Shown in pieces: positions 31,527-40,065 of a stretch of 64,000 nt of DNA. A program made the position numbers and the translations under genes. The notes under the pieces were generated by a model. That model had not been told where the DNA came from. It saw nothing but the letters and a program-made list of their open reading frames with translations, and did no database searches. Position 1 is the stretch's first letter. Every line of letters begins with the position of its first letter. This stretch comes from Planosporangium spinosum (GTDB taxonomy: Bacteria; Actinomycetota; Actinomycetes; Mycobacteriales; Micromonosporaceae): assembly GCF_049999945.1 (NCBI RefSeq), contig NZ_JBLYUB010000006.1, positions 1 through 64,000 on the forward strand, given 5' to 3'.

Positions 31527-32204
31527 ATGACCACGAAAACCGCTTCCCGACTGCGGCCGGTCGACATCGGCAAGCCACGGATGCGCGGTTGGCTGCACGC
31601 GTACGCCGCCGGTGTCGCGGTCGTCTGCGGCCTCGTGCTCTGCTCGCTGGCCGCCACCCGTCCCGGACTGGCACCGTTGATCAGCTGCCTCGTCTACAGC
31701 ATCACGGTCGTCGCCCTGTTCACCACCAGCGCCCTGTACCACCGGCGGGTGTGGTCCGAACGCGGCTACCAGATCATGCGGCGCCTCGACCACTCGATGA
31801 TCTTCATCTTCATCGCCGGTACCTACACGCCGTTCTGCGTCCTGCTCCTTCGAGCCAGACTGGCGACGGTCATCCTCGCCGTCGTGTGGGGCGGCGCGGT
31901 GGCCGGCGTGGTCATGAAGATGGTGTACCCGAACGCGCGGCGCTGGCTGTCCGCGCCCCTGTATCTCGCGCTCGGCTGGGTCGCCCTCGCCGTGCTCCCC
32001 GACATCCTGCGCCAGGGCGGGGTGACCGCACTGGTCCTGCTGATCGCCGGCGGCGCCGCGTACAGCGTCGGCGCGGTCTTCTACGCGCTGCGGCGACCGA
32101 ACCCGTGGCCGACGGTCTTCGGCCACCACGAGTTCTTCCACGCCTGCACGCTGGTCGCCGCGATCTGCCACCACATCGCGATCTACTTCGCCCTGTACGC
32201 CTGA
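31527..32204 (+). CDS. Hemolysin III / TrhA-family membrane protein
   Basis: A 225-residue seven-helix protein of the hemolysin III (PAQR-like) family. Diagnostic pieces are RGWLHAYA with the conserved His near TM1, SALYHRRVW after TM2, RRLDHSMIFIFIAGTYTPF and, at the end, FGHHEFFHACTLVAAICHH, whose histidines form the metal site. Family members affect membrane-energy homeostasis in Gram-positives. ATG 31527 follows GGGA closely. Monocistronic, followed by element copy 3. Confidence 0.95.
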   Translation: MTTKTASRLRPVDIGKPRMRGWLHAYAAGVAVVCGLVLCSLAATRPGLAPLISCLVYSITVVALFTTSALYHRRVWSERGYQIMRRLDHSMIFIFIAGTYTPFCVLLLRARLATVILAVVWGGAVAGVVMKMVYPNARRWLSAPLYLALGWVALAVLPDILRQGGVTALVLLIAGGAAYSVGAVFYALRRPNPWPTVFGHHEFFHACTLVAAICHHIAIYFALYA

Positions 32205-32230
32205 CCGTCGCTCGACGCCGGAGCACACAA

Positions 32231-32304
32231 GATCGTCACAACTTCCGACCTGTTGTGGCCTCCGAGGGGGTCGAGACCACAACTTCCGGAAAGTTGTGAC
32301 GATC
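32231..32304. repeat. Palindromic element, copy 3 (74 bp)
   Basis: Begins GATCGTCACAACTTCC and ends with its near-complement, giving a 16-bp terminal inverted repeat. The right internal palindrome ACAACTTCCGGAAAGTTGT (32279-32297) is intact; the left one (32238-32256) is degenerate in its right half. GGCCTC/GAGACC pair in the centre. It lies between TrhA and DUF6458 gene ends. Confidence 0.85.
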
Positions 32305-32349
32305 TCGGTCGGTGGCGAGATCCTGGCGTCCGACAGTCGGGCCGGGTGG

Positions 32350-32658
32350 TCAGTAGCGGCGCTCGGACGACCGCTGCGTCCAGCCGTCGTCCGTGACGAC
32401 CTCGCCCTGCGGCGGCGTCTGGACGACCCGCTCCCGCTCGACGCGCTGCGCCGGCGGCACCGCGGTCGACGACACCGCGACGACCCGCCGCCGACGGGAG
32501 TTCCACACCCACAGTGTGATCAACAGACCGGCGAGGCCGGCCAGCATGAGGACCCAACCGATGACGGTCAGGTCGAAGGGGCCGAGGTTCTGGTCACGGA
32601 CCCCGAACGCGATGATCGCGCCGACGGCGATGAGGAAGATGCTCCCGCCGATACCCAT
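32350..32658 (-). CDS. DUF6458 two-helix membrane protein
   Basis: A 102-residue protein with two transmembrane helices (GGSIFLIAVGAIIAFGV and LTVIGWVLMLAGLAGLLITL) separated by the conserved RDQNLGPFDL loop, and a charged cytoplasmic tail. This matches DUF6458, a small actinobacterial family of unknown function. An AAGGAGGCTACC leader precedes the ATG. Confidence 0.9.
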   Translation of the reverse strand: MGIGGSIFLIAVGAIIAFGVRDQNLGPFDLTVIGWVLMLAGLAGLLITLWVWNSRRRRVVAVSSTAVPPAQRVERERVVQTPPQGEVVTDDGWTQRSSERRY

Positions 32659-32757
32659 TGGTAGCCTCCTTTGTCACCGTTTGACCGGCTGTCGTTCGGT
32701 GACTGCCACCAGGGATGTACCCAGTACTCACGAACCTCAATCAGGCAGGCTCTGACG

Positions 32758-33255
32758 ATGACCGATCGAACGCTGGTACTGCTCAGACACGCCAAGGCTG
32801 CCCACCCGGTGGACGTACCCGATCTACAGCGCGCGCTCAGCTCGCGGGGACAGGCCGACGCCGCGGCCGCCGGCGCATGGCTCGCCGAGCAGCACCTGCT
32901 CCCCGAGGTCGTGCTGTGCTCGCCGGCCCGCCGGACCCGCGAGACCTGGCACGGGGTGGCGCCCGCGCTCGGCACCACGGCGACCCACACCACCGTCGGC
33001 TACGAACCGGTCCTCTACGACGCGGCCACCGGGCAGGAACTCCTCGACCTGGTCGCCGCCACCGGGCCGGAGGTCAGGACGCTGCTCGTGATCGGGCACA
33101 ACCCGACCCTGTCAATGCTGGCGTCGCTGCTGGATCCCGGCCCCGACGCCGAGCTGCACACCAGCGGGATCGCCGTGCACCGGGTACCGGGAGTCTGGGG
33201 CGAACTCACGGCGGGTGGCGCACCGCGTACGGCGGTGCACACCGCCCGGGCCTGA
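32758..33255 (+). CDS. sixA: SixA-like phosphohistidine phosphatase
   Basis: A 165-residue histidine-phosphatase-superfamily protein. The RHG-type motif is LVLLRHAKAAHP; the second catalytic His is in LLVIGHNPTLSMLA, and the conserved SPARRTRETW is present. SixA enzymes remove phosphate from phosphohistidine, for example on phosphotransferase proteins. The ATG at 32758 sets the standard N-terminus. It ends at a strong bidirectional terminator. Confidence 0.9.
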   Translation: MTDRTLVLLRHAKAAHPVDVPDLQRALSSRGQADAAAAGAWLAEQHLLPEVVLCSPARRTRETWHGVAPALGTTATHTTVGYEPVLYDAATGQELLDLVAATGPEVRTLLVIGHNPTLSMLASLLDPGPDAELHTSGIAVHRVPGVWGELTAGGAPRTAVHTARA

Positions 33256-33329
33256 GCCCTCCCGGCGCTCGGGACGAACCGGCCACGCATGGGCCGACCG
33301 GGCCACTCGTCACCGACCGGTACACAAAC

Positions 33330-33369
33330 GAACCGGCCGGTGACGAGCGGACTCGTCACCGGCCGGTTC
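33330..33369. terminator. Perfect 18-bp stem bidirectional terminator
   Basis: GAACCGGCCGGTGACGAG, a 4-base loop, then its exact complement. It separates the convergent SixA and acyl-CoA dehydrogenase genes. A partial third copy of the same sequence (actcgtcaccgaccggt) lies 35 bp upstream. Confidence 0.9.
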
Positions 33370-33383
33370 GGCGGGGAACTGCG

Positions 33384-35240
33384 TCAGAAAGCTTCCTCGG
33401 GCAGGTCCATGATGTCGAGGGTGGTCGATTCGATGATCTTGCGGTCGCTGCCCAGCCGCGGCAGGACCTCGCGGGCGAAGAACCGGGCCGAGGCGACTTT
33501 GCCCTCGTAGAAGGCCTTGTCACTGGCCGACACACCGTCGCGGGTGAGCGCGGCCAGCGCCACGGCGGCCTGGCGCTGGAGCAGCCAGGCGACCACCACG
33601 TCGCCGAGGGCGAGCAGGACCCGACGGCTGCTCAGGCCGACCTTGTACAGCTCGCGGGCGTCACCACCCTGCGCGGCGCCCAGCCAGCCCATGAAGGTGC
33701 CGAGCATGCCCTGCACGTCCTCGAGGGCGGTGGCCAGCGCCGCGCGCTCCTCCTTGAGCTGGCCGTTGCCGGTGTCGGACGCCACGAACTCCTGGATCTC
33801 GGCGGCAACCGTCATCAGCGCCTTGCCCTGGTCCCGCACGATCTTGCGGAACACCAGGTCGAGGCTCTGGATCGCGGTCGTCCCCTCGTACAGGGTGTCG
33901 ATCTTCGAGTCGCGCACGTACTGCTCGAGCGGGTAGTCCTGCAGGAAGCCGGAGCCACCGAAGGTCTGCAGCGACTCGTGACCGAGCAGCTCGTACGCCC
34001 GCTCCGAACCGCACCCCTTGACCAGCGGCAGCAGCAGGTCGTTGACCCGCTCCGCCTTCCGCACGCCCTTCTCGTCGCCGGCCGCCTCGGCCAGCCGGGA
34101 CTTGTCCTGCCACGAGGCGGTGTAGGCGACCAGCGCGCGCAGACCCTCGGCGTACGCCTTCTGCAGCATCAGGCTGCGGCGCACGTCCGGGTGGTGGGTG
34201 ATGGTCACCCGCGGGGCGGCCTTCGAGTTGTTGATCAGATCGGCGCCCTGGACGCGGTTCTTGGCGTAGTCGAGCGCGTTCAGGTAGCCCGTCGACAGCG
34301 TGGCGATCGCCTTCGTGCCGACCATCATCCGGGCGTACTCGATGATCAGGAACATCTGGCGGATGCCGTCGTGCACGTCGCCGAGCAGCCAGCCCTTCGC
34401 CGGCACGCCGTGCTCACCGAAGGTCACCTCGCAGGTGTTGGAGACCTTCAGGCCCATCTTGTGCTCGACGTTGGTGACGAAGGCGCCGTTGCGCTCGCCG
34501 AGCTCGCCGGTCTCCTCGTCAAAATGGAACTTCGGCACGACGAACAGCGACAGGCCCTTGGTGCCGGGACCGCCGACGCCCTCCACGCCGACCGGGCGGG
34601 CCAGCACGTAGTGGACGATGTTGTCGGTCAGGTCGTGCTCACCACTGGTGATGAAGCGCTTGACACCCTCGATGTGCCACGAGCCGTCCGGCTGCGGGAT
34701 CGCCCGGGTACGACCGGCGCCGACGTCGGAGCCGGCGTCGGGCTCGGTCAGCACCATCGTGGAGCCCCACTGCTTCTCGATGAAGAGCTTGGCCCACCGC
34801 TTCTGCTGCTCGGTGCCCTCGCGGTACAGCACGTTCGCGAACGACGGACCCGAGGCGTACATCCAGATCGGAGCGTTGGCGCCGAGCACCAGCTCGGCCA
34901 GCGACCACCAGAAGAGGCGCGGCGCGTTGGTGCCACCCAGCTCGGCCGGCAGGTCCAGCCGCCAGAACTCGGAGTCCATGAACGCCTGGTACGACTTCTT
35001 GAACGACTCCGGCAGCGGCGCGGTGTGCGTCGCCGGGTCGAAGACGGGCGGGTTGCGGTCGGCGTCGGTGTAGCTGGCGCCGAGATCATCGCGTGCGAGC
35101 CGGTCGACCTCCGCGAGGATGCTGCGCGCGGTGTCGACGTCGAGGTCGGCATACGGGCCGGTGCCCAGCACCTTGTCGGCGCCGAAGACCTCGAACAGGT
35201 TGAACTCGAGGTCTCGCAGGTTGCTCTTGTAGTGGCTCAT
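33384..35240 (-). CDS. Acyl-CoA dehydrogenase, long form
   Basis: A 618-residue flavoprotein of the long (ACADVL/FadE5-like) type. FAD and substrate motifs include MVLTEPDAGSDVG and WHIEGVKRFITSG; the catalytic Glu is in DTLYEGTTAIQS; the C-terminal helical extension follows. It oxidises acyl-CoA and passes electrons to ETF. The N-terminus SHYKSNLRDLEFNLFEVFG is the usual start of this subfamily. Two GTTAC-N6-GTAAC-type inverted repeats lie 60-105 bp upstream, the same motif as before the EtfD-like gene that would accept these electrons downstream of ETF. Confidence 0.95.
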   Translation of the reverse strand: MSHYKSNLRDLEFNLFEVFGADKVLGTGPYADLDVDTARSILAEVDRLARDDLGASYTDADRNPPVFDPATHTAPLPESFKKSYQAFMDSEFWRLDLPAELGGTNAPRLFWWSLAELVLGANAPIWMYASGPSFANVLYREGTEQQKRWAKLFIEKQWGSTMVLTEPDAGSDVGAGRTRAIPQPDGSWHIEGVKRFITSGEHDLTDNIVHYVLARPVGVEGVGGPGTKGLSLFVVPKFHFDEETGELGERNGAFVTNVEHKMGLKVSNTCEVTFGEHGVPAKGWLLGDVHDGIRQMFLIIEYARMMVGTKAIATLSTGYLNALDYAKNRVQGADLINNSKAAPRVTITHHPDVRRSLMLQKAYAEGLRALVAYTASWQDKSRLAEAAGDEKGVRKAERVNDLLLPLVKGCGSERAYELLGHESLQTFGGSGFLQDYPLEQYVRDSKIDTLYEGTTAIQSLDLVFRKIVRDQGKALMTVAAEIQEFVASDTGNGQLKEERAALATALEDVQGMLGTFMGWLGAAQGGDARELYKVGLSSRRVLLALGDVVVAWLLQRQAAVALAALTRDGVSASDKAFYEGKVASARFFAREVLPRLGSDRKIIESTTLDIMDLPEEAF

Positions 35241-35302
35241 CTCGCTGGTCTCTCCCGTGTCGCGCGGCGGCGGGTCGGTCGTGACAATGGTTGCTGGCCG
35301 GG

Positions 35303-35343
35303 GTTACCAGTCAGTAACAGCCACTGTATTACCGAGCAGTAAC
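35303..35343. promoter_or_regulatory. Two GTTAC-N6-GTAAC inverted repeats
   Basis: GTTAC-CAGTCA-GTAAC (35303-35318) and ATTAC-CGAGCA-GTAAC (35328-35343) sit 9 bp apart (25 bp centre to centre) upstream of the acyl-CoA dehydrogenase. A third match, GTTAC-CACCAA-GTAAC, is upstream of the EtfD-like gene. The form suggests a TetR-type regulator of fatty-acid oxidation. Confidence 0.65.
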
Positions 35344-35584
35344 TTGCGACAAGGCAACTGCGGCGGTGACCGCCATCACAGCATGGATCGGGCATGAGCT
35401 GGGAAAACAGAGCTAACCAGTAGCGCGATGCACTCTTGGTCCGAAATGGGGACTAGTTGCAGCAAGATCGCAAGCCACCACGCCGGACAAACCGTCACCC
35501 ACTTCGCATCCGTCTCGTTGGACGGAGTGACACCCGTCACGGCGAACGCGGGCGCGCTCCACGCCCGCACCTAAGGGGCCCGTC
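35344..35584. other. Intergenic region without recognised genes
   Basis: About 240 bp. The sequences GTCACCCACTTCGCATCCG and GACGGAGTGACACCCGTCAC hint at a GTCAC-centred inverted arrangement at ~35497-35541, but nothing definite was identified. Confidence 0.3.
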
Positions 35585-35722
35585 ATGCTCGTGAAGTGGA
35601 TGGACACGCTCGACACGCTGTTGGCGCCGAAGCCGGGGCGCCAGTACACCGGCCGCCACCGCGCCCCGCGGACCGACCGGCCCGCCGCCCACCAGCCGAC
35701 GGAACCGACTCCGACCAGGTGA
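35585..35722 (+). CDS. Possible small protein (45 aa)
   Basis: An ATG with AGGGG 6 bp upstream opens a 45-codon frame: LVKWMDTLDTLLAPKPGRQY, then a basic Pro/His-rich tail ending PTEPTPTR. The first 15 residues are an amphipathic helix. The ribosome site and a plausible helix support it; there is no family match I recognise. Confidence 0.4.
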   Translation: MLVKWMDTLDTLLAPKPGRQYTGRHRAPRTDRPAAHQPTEPTPTR

Positions 35723-35823
35723 GCACCGGGACCCGGGAGCGGCCCACGCCGGAGACCGGTTGCCAGCCCGACACCTGAGGTCGGACGCGGATCCGGCACC
35801 CGGGTAAAGGGTCGCGGATCCGA

Positions 35824-36975
35824 TCAGGTGAGCGCCGGCGAGCTGGCGCCGCCGATCTCCCACCGCGGCACCGGGTCGGTGGCGTCGTGCGCGCCCGCGT
35901 ACTCCATCAGCACCAACGCGATGTCGTCGTCGAGCCGACCCCGCACCCACTCGACGAGTGCGCTCTCCAGCGACGCCAGCCCATCGGCGACCGTACCGTG
36001 CCCCAGCAGCCGCCAGGCCCGGCCGGCGGTCGGGAAGAACTCGCCGTCCCGGCGCGCCTCGGCCAGACCGTCGGTGTAGAACAGCAGCCGGTCACCCGGC
36101 TCCAGGCGCTCCACCCGGGGTCGGACCACCGGCATGAAGCCCAGCGGCGGTGCGGGTGCCGGCGGGGTCAGCTCGATGACCTCACCGCGGCGCAGCAGCA
36201 GCGGCGGCGGGTGGCCGCAGTTGACAATCGTCAGTGTCCCGCCGCGCTCCTCCACGAGCGCGGCGGTCACGAAGTCCTCGTCGCCCACGTTGCGGGCGAC
36301 GGCCTTGTCCAGGTCGGCGACGACCGCGCGGAGGTCCGCCCGCTCGTACGCGACGTGCCGGTACGATCCGAGGACGATGCTCGCCAGGCGTACCGCGTCC
36401 AGCCCCTTGCCGCGTACGTCACCGATGATCATGCGTACCCCGTACGGCGTGTCCACCGCCTCGTACAGGTCGCCACCGATGTCGGCGGCCGCGCTCGCCG
36501 AGATGTAGCGCGCGGCGATCGACAGCTGACCGAGTTGCGGGCCGAGCGGCCGTAGCACCGCGCCCTGCGCGGCCGACGCGAGCTTGGACAGCTCGATGAA
36601 GCGCTCGGCCTGCCGCTGTCGGTAGACACCCAGGACGGCGGCGACCGCGGTGCCCAGGACGATGAAGATGATGTTGACGAAGCTGGCGACCAGCTTCTCG
36701 TTGTCGGCGCCGTTCGGCAGTGCGACCAGGGTGGCGACCGTGGTGGACACCGCGCCCACCGCCAGCACCTGCCGCCAGGACACGAACGCGGCGGCGAGGA
36801 CCGGCGCAGCCGTCAGCACACCGATATGGCGGGCCTGCGCGCCGCAGAGCAGCTCCATCATGACGACCGACGCGATCAGCGCGAAGGCCGCGCCGAGCCC
36901 GACGCGGCTAACGGAGACCATCTCGCGGTTGGTCAGGCGCCCGCCCGACGCACGCGGCTTTCTCGCCACGGCCAT
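35824..36975 (-). CDS. Membrane-anchored SpoIIE-type PP2C phosphatase
   Basis: About 383 residues. Four hydrophobic segments (~27-125) precede a linker (RQRQAERFIELSKLASAAQG) and a SpoIIE phosphatase domain (~150-365): SAAADIGGDLYEAVDT, MIIGDVRGKGLDAVRLA, TIVNCGHPPPLLL, LLFYTDGLAEARRDGE and DDDIALVLMEY carry the metal-binding aspartates. These rsbU/SpoIIE-like enzymes dephosphorylate STAS anti-anti-sigma proteins. Start chosen at ATG 36975. Monocistronic; a STAS protein gene lies 3 kb away but is not operonic. Confidence 0.92.
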   Translation of the reverse strand: MAVARKPRASGGRLTNREMVSVSRVGLGAAFALIASVVMMELLCGAQARHIGVLTAAPVLAAAFVSWRQVLAVGAVSTTVATLVALPNGADNEKLVASFVNIIFIVLGTAVAAVLGVYRQRQAERFIELSKLASAAQGAVLRPLGPQLGQLSIAARYISASAAADIGGDLYEAVDTPYGVRMIIGDVRGKGLDAVRLASIVLGSYRHVAYERADLRAVVADLDKAVARNVGDEDFVTAALVEERGGTLTIVNCGHPPPLLLRRGEVIELTPPAPAPPLGFMPVVRPRVERLEPGDRLLFYTDGLAEARRDGEFFPTAGRAWRLLGHGTVADGLASLESALVEWVRGRLDDDIALVLMEYAGAHDATDPVPRWEIGGASSPALT

Positions 36976-37061
36976 CAGCATGCCATCCGCGGACCGCGCG
37001 ACCGATCAAACATTCGGCCGAAGTAACGACTGGCGCGAGGGAGAGTAATACGTTCGTACCC

Positions 37062-37721
37062 TCAGCCCTGGAGGACCTCGAACGATACGGTCGCGACTCC
37101 TGCGCTCGTACTCGAGATGGTGTTGAACGCCGCCGGCGTGAGGTCCAGGCACCGGCCGGACACAAACGGACCGCGGTCGTTGATCCGGACCACCACCGAC
37201 TTGCCGTTCGTGACGTTGGTGACCCGAACCCTCGTGTTGAACGGCAGCGTCTTGTGGGCGGCGGTGAAATCGGCGGTGTGGAAGGTCTCGCCGTTGGCCG
37301 TGCGGCTGCCCTCGTCGGTGTAGAACGACGCCTGGCACGAGCCGCTGCTCACCACGGAGCCGCCGCCGGACGGTGGCTTCGGCGCCTGGGTGGCGCTCTT
37401 CGTCGGCTTCGGGGTGGGCTTCGCTGTCGGTGACAGCGATGGCGACGGCGATGCGCTGGTCGGCGCCGCCGACGGTACGGCCGACGGGGTCGCCTCGACG
37501 CTCGGCTCGGCGCGCTGCTCGCCGCGGTCGGCGCGGGCCTGCGTGCGGTCGGACGGGGCGGCCGTCGGGAGTGCGGCGTCAGCGGTGTGCGCGACCGGGT
37601 TCAGCCCGAGCGCGGCGACCGTGGTGCCGGTGATCACCGCCGCGACCGCCGTACCGGCGAGGAGAGGAAGAGACCTTCGGGACGGTCGCGGGATCCGCCA
37701 ACTGGCGTGCTTACCGGCCAA
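37062..37721 (-). CDS. Secreted RlpA-like double-psi beta-barrel protein
   Basis: About 219 residues. An N-terminal signal/anchor (LPLLAGTAVAAVITGTTVAALG) leads to a Ser/Pro/Thr-rich linker (~50-120) and a C-terminal RlpA/expansin-like barrel: CQASFYTDEGSRTANGETFH, then HKTLPFNTRVRVTNVTNGKSV and VVRINDRGPFVSGRCLDLTP with the catalytic-type Asp. RlpA proteins cleave naked glycan strands at the septum. TTG 37721 is preferred because a sigma70-type promoter ends about 35 bp upstream and an AAGG-AGG site precedes it; GTG 37769 would lie inside that promoter. Confidence 0.88.
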   Translation of the reverse strand: MAGKHASWRIPRPSRRSLPLLAGTAVAAVITGTTVAALGLNPVAHTADAALPTAAPSDRTQARADRGEQRAEPSVEATPSAVPSAAPTSASPSPSLSPTAKPTPKPTKSATQAPKPPSGGGSVVSSGSCQASFYTDEGSRTANGETFHTADFTAAHKTLPFNTRVRVTNVTNGKSVVVRINDRGPFVSGRCLDLTPAAFNTISSTSAGVATVSFEVLQG

Positions 37722-37755
37722 GGTCCTGCCTTCCGGTCGACGACGGGGCCAAGCG

Positions 37756-37786
37756 ACCGTAACCAGCACCCGCGGTGAGGTGTCAA
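37756..37786 (-). promoter_or_regulatory. Sigma70-type promoter of the RlpA-like gene
   Basis: On the minus strand TTGACA (37781-37786) and TACGGT (37756-37761) are separated by 19 bp. The predicted transcript start would give a leader of about 25-30 bases before the TTG start at 37721, with room for the ribosome site. Confidence 0.55.
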
Positions 37787-38124
37787 ACGCCTACGCCATT
37801 TACGGACGAATTGTCGTCTGATGTCCAACCGAATGGTCGAGGTCCGCCCTCATAACCAAAGACAAACTTAAGATTTCGACTACATAACCGCCGGTACTCA
37901 CACTGTCACGCAATGCTGCTCGTCCATCCATGGTGGACAGCCCGTGGCCGGGATGGCATCCAGCCCCGCCGCGCCACCGCCGCGCGACCGGAGGCGCCTA
38001 GCAGGAGACCACTGAACAACGGGACAGGGTTCTCCAGCTAGGTCCTTTCCGGGGGGGGCGCCACGTTCGCTGTGGCGCCGTCCCATCGGGAAACGGGGCT
38101 GGAGGACCTCGTTCACCGCGGACG
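37787..38124. other. Intergenic region between RlpA-like and MFS genes
   Basis: About 340 bp. It includes an A/T-rich stretch (~37790-37900, upstream of the RlpA promoter) and a hairpin GGCGCCAC-N7-GTGGCGCC at ~38058-38080 beside a run of Gs that may end MFS transcription. No gene recognised. Confidence 0.4.
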
Positions 38125-39348
38125 TCAGCGGGTGGACGCGGCGTCCACGACAGATGCCGTCGCGGGGGCGCCGGTCACGAAACTCACGGTCGCCGCACGG
38201 TGGCCGGGTCGCGCCAAGTGCGCGGCCACCCCCATGACGAACAACGCGGTCAGGGTGATCATCGCCCCCGCCCAGATGGGCGACGTGTAGCCGAGTCCCG
38301 CGCTGATGGTGAGGCCGCCGACCCAGGCGCCGAGGGCGTTCCCGAGGTTGAACGCAGCGATGTTCGCACCGGAGGCGAGCGTGGGGGCTCCGGGTGCGAA
38401 GTGCATGACCCGGGTCTGCAGTCCGGGCACCGTCGCGAACCCGAAGGCTCCCATCAGGACCAGGGACGCGTAGGTCGCCAACTGGCTGTGCGCCGTGAGT
38501 GCGAAGAACACCAGCACAACGGTCAGGCCGGCGAGAACGCCGAGGAGAGTCCCGTCGACAGACCGGTCGGCGAAGCGGCCGCCCAGCACGTTGCCCACGA
38601 AGAGCCCGATTCCGAACACGACGAGCAGCCAGGGGACGGTCGCGGAAGAGAAACCCGCGACGCTCGTGAGCGTATACGCGATGTAGGTGAACGCCCCGAA
38701 CATGCCGCCGTACCCGAGCACCGTCACGGCGATGGACAGCCAGACCTGGCCGGACCTGAATGCGGCGAGCTCCCTGCGGAGGGTCGACCGGGGGGCGCCG
38801 TCCTCGCGCGGGTTGACCAGGAACGTGACCCCGGCGAAGGCCACTACGCCGATCCCGGTGATCGCCCAGAAGGTGGAACGCCAGCCCAACTGCTGGCCGA
38901 GCAGAGTCCCGAACGGAACGCCCAGAACGTTCGCGGCCGTGAGACCCGTGAACATCAGGGCGACTGCCGCGGCCTTCCGCGACGGGGCGACCAGCCCCGA
39001 GGCGACGACGGCGCCGATCCCGAAGAACGCGCCGTGACAGAGAGCGGCGACCACCCGGCCGAGCAACATGACCTCGTAGCTGCCAGCAGTGGCGGACAGC
39101 AGGTTGCCGACGATGAAGAGCGTGAGGAGTCCGAGCAGCACCTGCTTGCGCGGGAGCCGGGTCGTGGCCGCGGTCAGCCCGAGGGCGCCGACCATGACGC
39201 TGAGCGCGTAGCCGGTGATCAGCCAACCGGCGACGGCCTCCGTGACGCCGAAGTCGGCGGCCACGTTCGGCAGCAGCCCCATGATCACGAACTCCGTGAG
39301 CCCGATGCCGAACCCGCCCGCGGCGAGGGCGAGCAATCCGAGTGGCAT
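38125..39348 (-). CDS. MFS drug/sugar efflux transporter (DHA1, AraJ-like)
   Basis: A 407-residue, twelve-helix major facilitator. Motifs include GLTEFVIMGLLPNVAADFGV in TM1, GWLITGYALSVMVGA, the conserved loop motif RLPRKQVLLG, and LGRVVAALCHGAFFGIGAVVA. This pattern is that of the AraJ/YdhP/CmlR efflux group. Start at ATG 39348 with AGAGGAAAG upstream. It is divergent from a MarR regulator with an inverted repeat between them, a standard efflux-control arrangement. Confidence 0.93.
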   Translation of the reverse strand: MPLGLLALAAGGFGIGLTEFVIMGLLPNVAADFGVTEAVAGWLITGYALSVMVGALGLTAATTRLPRKQVLLGLLTLFIVGNLLSATAGSYEVMLLGRVVAALCHGAFFGIGAVVASGLVAPSRKAAAVALMFTGLTAANVLGVPFGTLLGQQLGWRSTFWAITGIGVVAFAGVTFLVNPREDGAPRSTLRRELAAFRSGQVWLSIAVTVLGYGGMFGAFTYIAYTLTSVAGFSSATVPWLLVVFGIGLFVGNVLGGRFADRSVDGTLLGVLAGLTVVLVFFALTAHSQLATYASLVLMGAFGFATVPGLQTRVMHFAPGAPTLASGANIAAFNLGNALGAWVGGLTISAGLGYTSPIWAGAMITLTALFVMGVAAHLARPGHRAATVSFVTGAPATASVVDAASTR

Positions 39349-39398
39349 AGCTTTCCTCTCTACGTTCCACCAGCGCGAGCACTTGCGTAAGCTGGTAT

Positions 39399-39448
39399 TT
39401 GCACGCGCTGGCTTTTTCGTTGCAGCCGACAGTACAGTGCGTGTGCAA
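39399..39448. promoter_or_regulatory. Inverted repeat operator between MFS and MarR genes
   Basis: TTGCACGCGC (39399-39408) and GCGTGTGCAA (39439-39448) are near-perfect inverted copies with centres 40 bp apart, in the 123-bp divergent region. They fit two half-operators for the MarR protein. Confidence 0.55.
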
Positions 39449-39471
39449 CTACTCCAAGTGGAGGGATCGGA

Positions 39472-39921
39472 ATGGGCATCAGCGACGACGCCGTGGAGAT
39501 CCGGGCTCAGGGCTGGCGGCGGCTGGCCGCGCTGCACGGACTCGTGGAGTCCGAACTCGAGCGGGCCCTCGGCACGGCCGTGTCCCTCTCCGTGGTCGAG
39601 TACACCGTGTTGGATGCGCTGAGCCGGCAGCACGGCTGGCACATGCGGATGCAGCAGCTCAGCCGCGCCGCCGCGCTGAGCCCGAGCGCGACCACGCGGT
39701 TGGTGAACCGGTTGGAGGATCGCGGGCTCCTCACCAGGGTCCTCTGCGCTGACGACCGCCGTGGGATCTACACCGAGCTGACCGCAGCCGGACGGGAACT
39801 CCTGGAGGAGGCGCGTCCGGTGCACGATGCGAGCCTCGAGCGGGCGCTCAGCCACGCCAGGGAGGCCCCGGAACTGGCCGAACTCGCCGACGTCATCCAG
39901 GGCATGGCCGCTCAGCGATGA
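39472..39921 (+). CDS. MarR-family regulator
   Basis: A 149-residue winged-helix regulator: SLSVVEYTVLDALSRQHGW, HMRMQQLSRAAALSPSATTRLVNRLEDRGLL as recognition region, and the wing DDRRGIYTELTAAGRELLEEA. A GGAGGGATCGGA leader precedes ATG 39472. It most likely represses the divergent MFS gene and itself, responding to a transported compound. Confidence 0.93.
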   Translation: MGISDDAVEIRAQGWRRLAALHGLVESELERALGTAVSLSVVEYTVLDALSRQHGWHMRMQQLSRAAALSPSATTRLVNRLEDRGLLTRVLCADDRRGIYTELTAAGRELLEEARPVHDASLERALSHAREAPELAELADVIQGMAAQR

Positions 39922-39960
39922 CCGGGGTGGCCGGTGAACTCGGCGTCCAGCTGTACTGGA

Positions 39961-40065
39961 TCATGAAGTTGGTGACACCCGGTTGATCGGGGGTTGGCCT
40001 CGCAGCGCGGTGTGGGGTCCGTGATAGTCGTCCTCGATCAGCCAGGACTGGAGGGCATCGGCGCG
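39961..40065 (-). pseudogene. C-terminal relic of an IS481/IS3-type transposase
   Basis: The minus strand encodes ADALQSWLIEDDYHGPHTAL then RGQPPINRVSPTS and a stop at 39961-39963. This is the typical end of a DDE integrase-core transposase (Y-x-x-x-R/G-P-H-x-A-L-x-G-x-P-P). It is only ~34 codons, begins immediately after the stop codon of the STAS gene and has no visible terminal repeats, so it is a dead fragment. Confidence 0.85.

Noticed and set aside
37756..37900. ydaO riboswitch before the RlpA-like gene
   Set aside because: Such genes are often under ydaO control, but none of the aptamer's conserved blocks (GAGCCGGGG, GGGGTGAATC, CAGCTAACC) occurs here.
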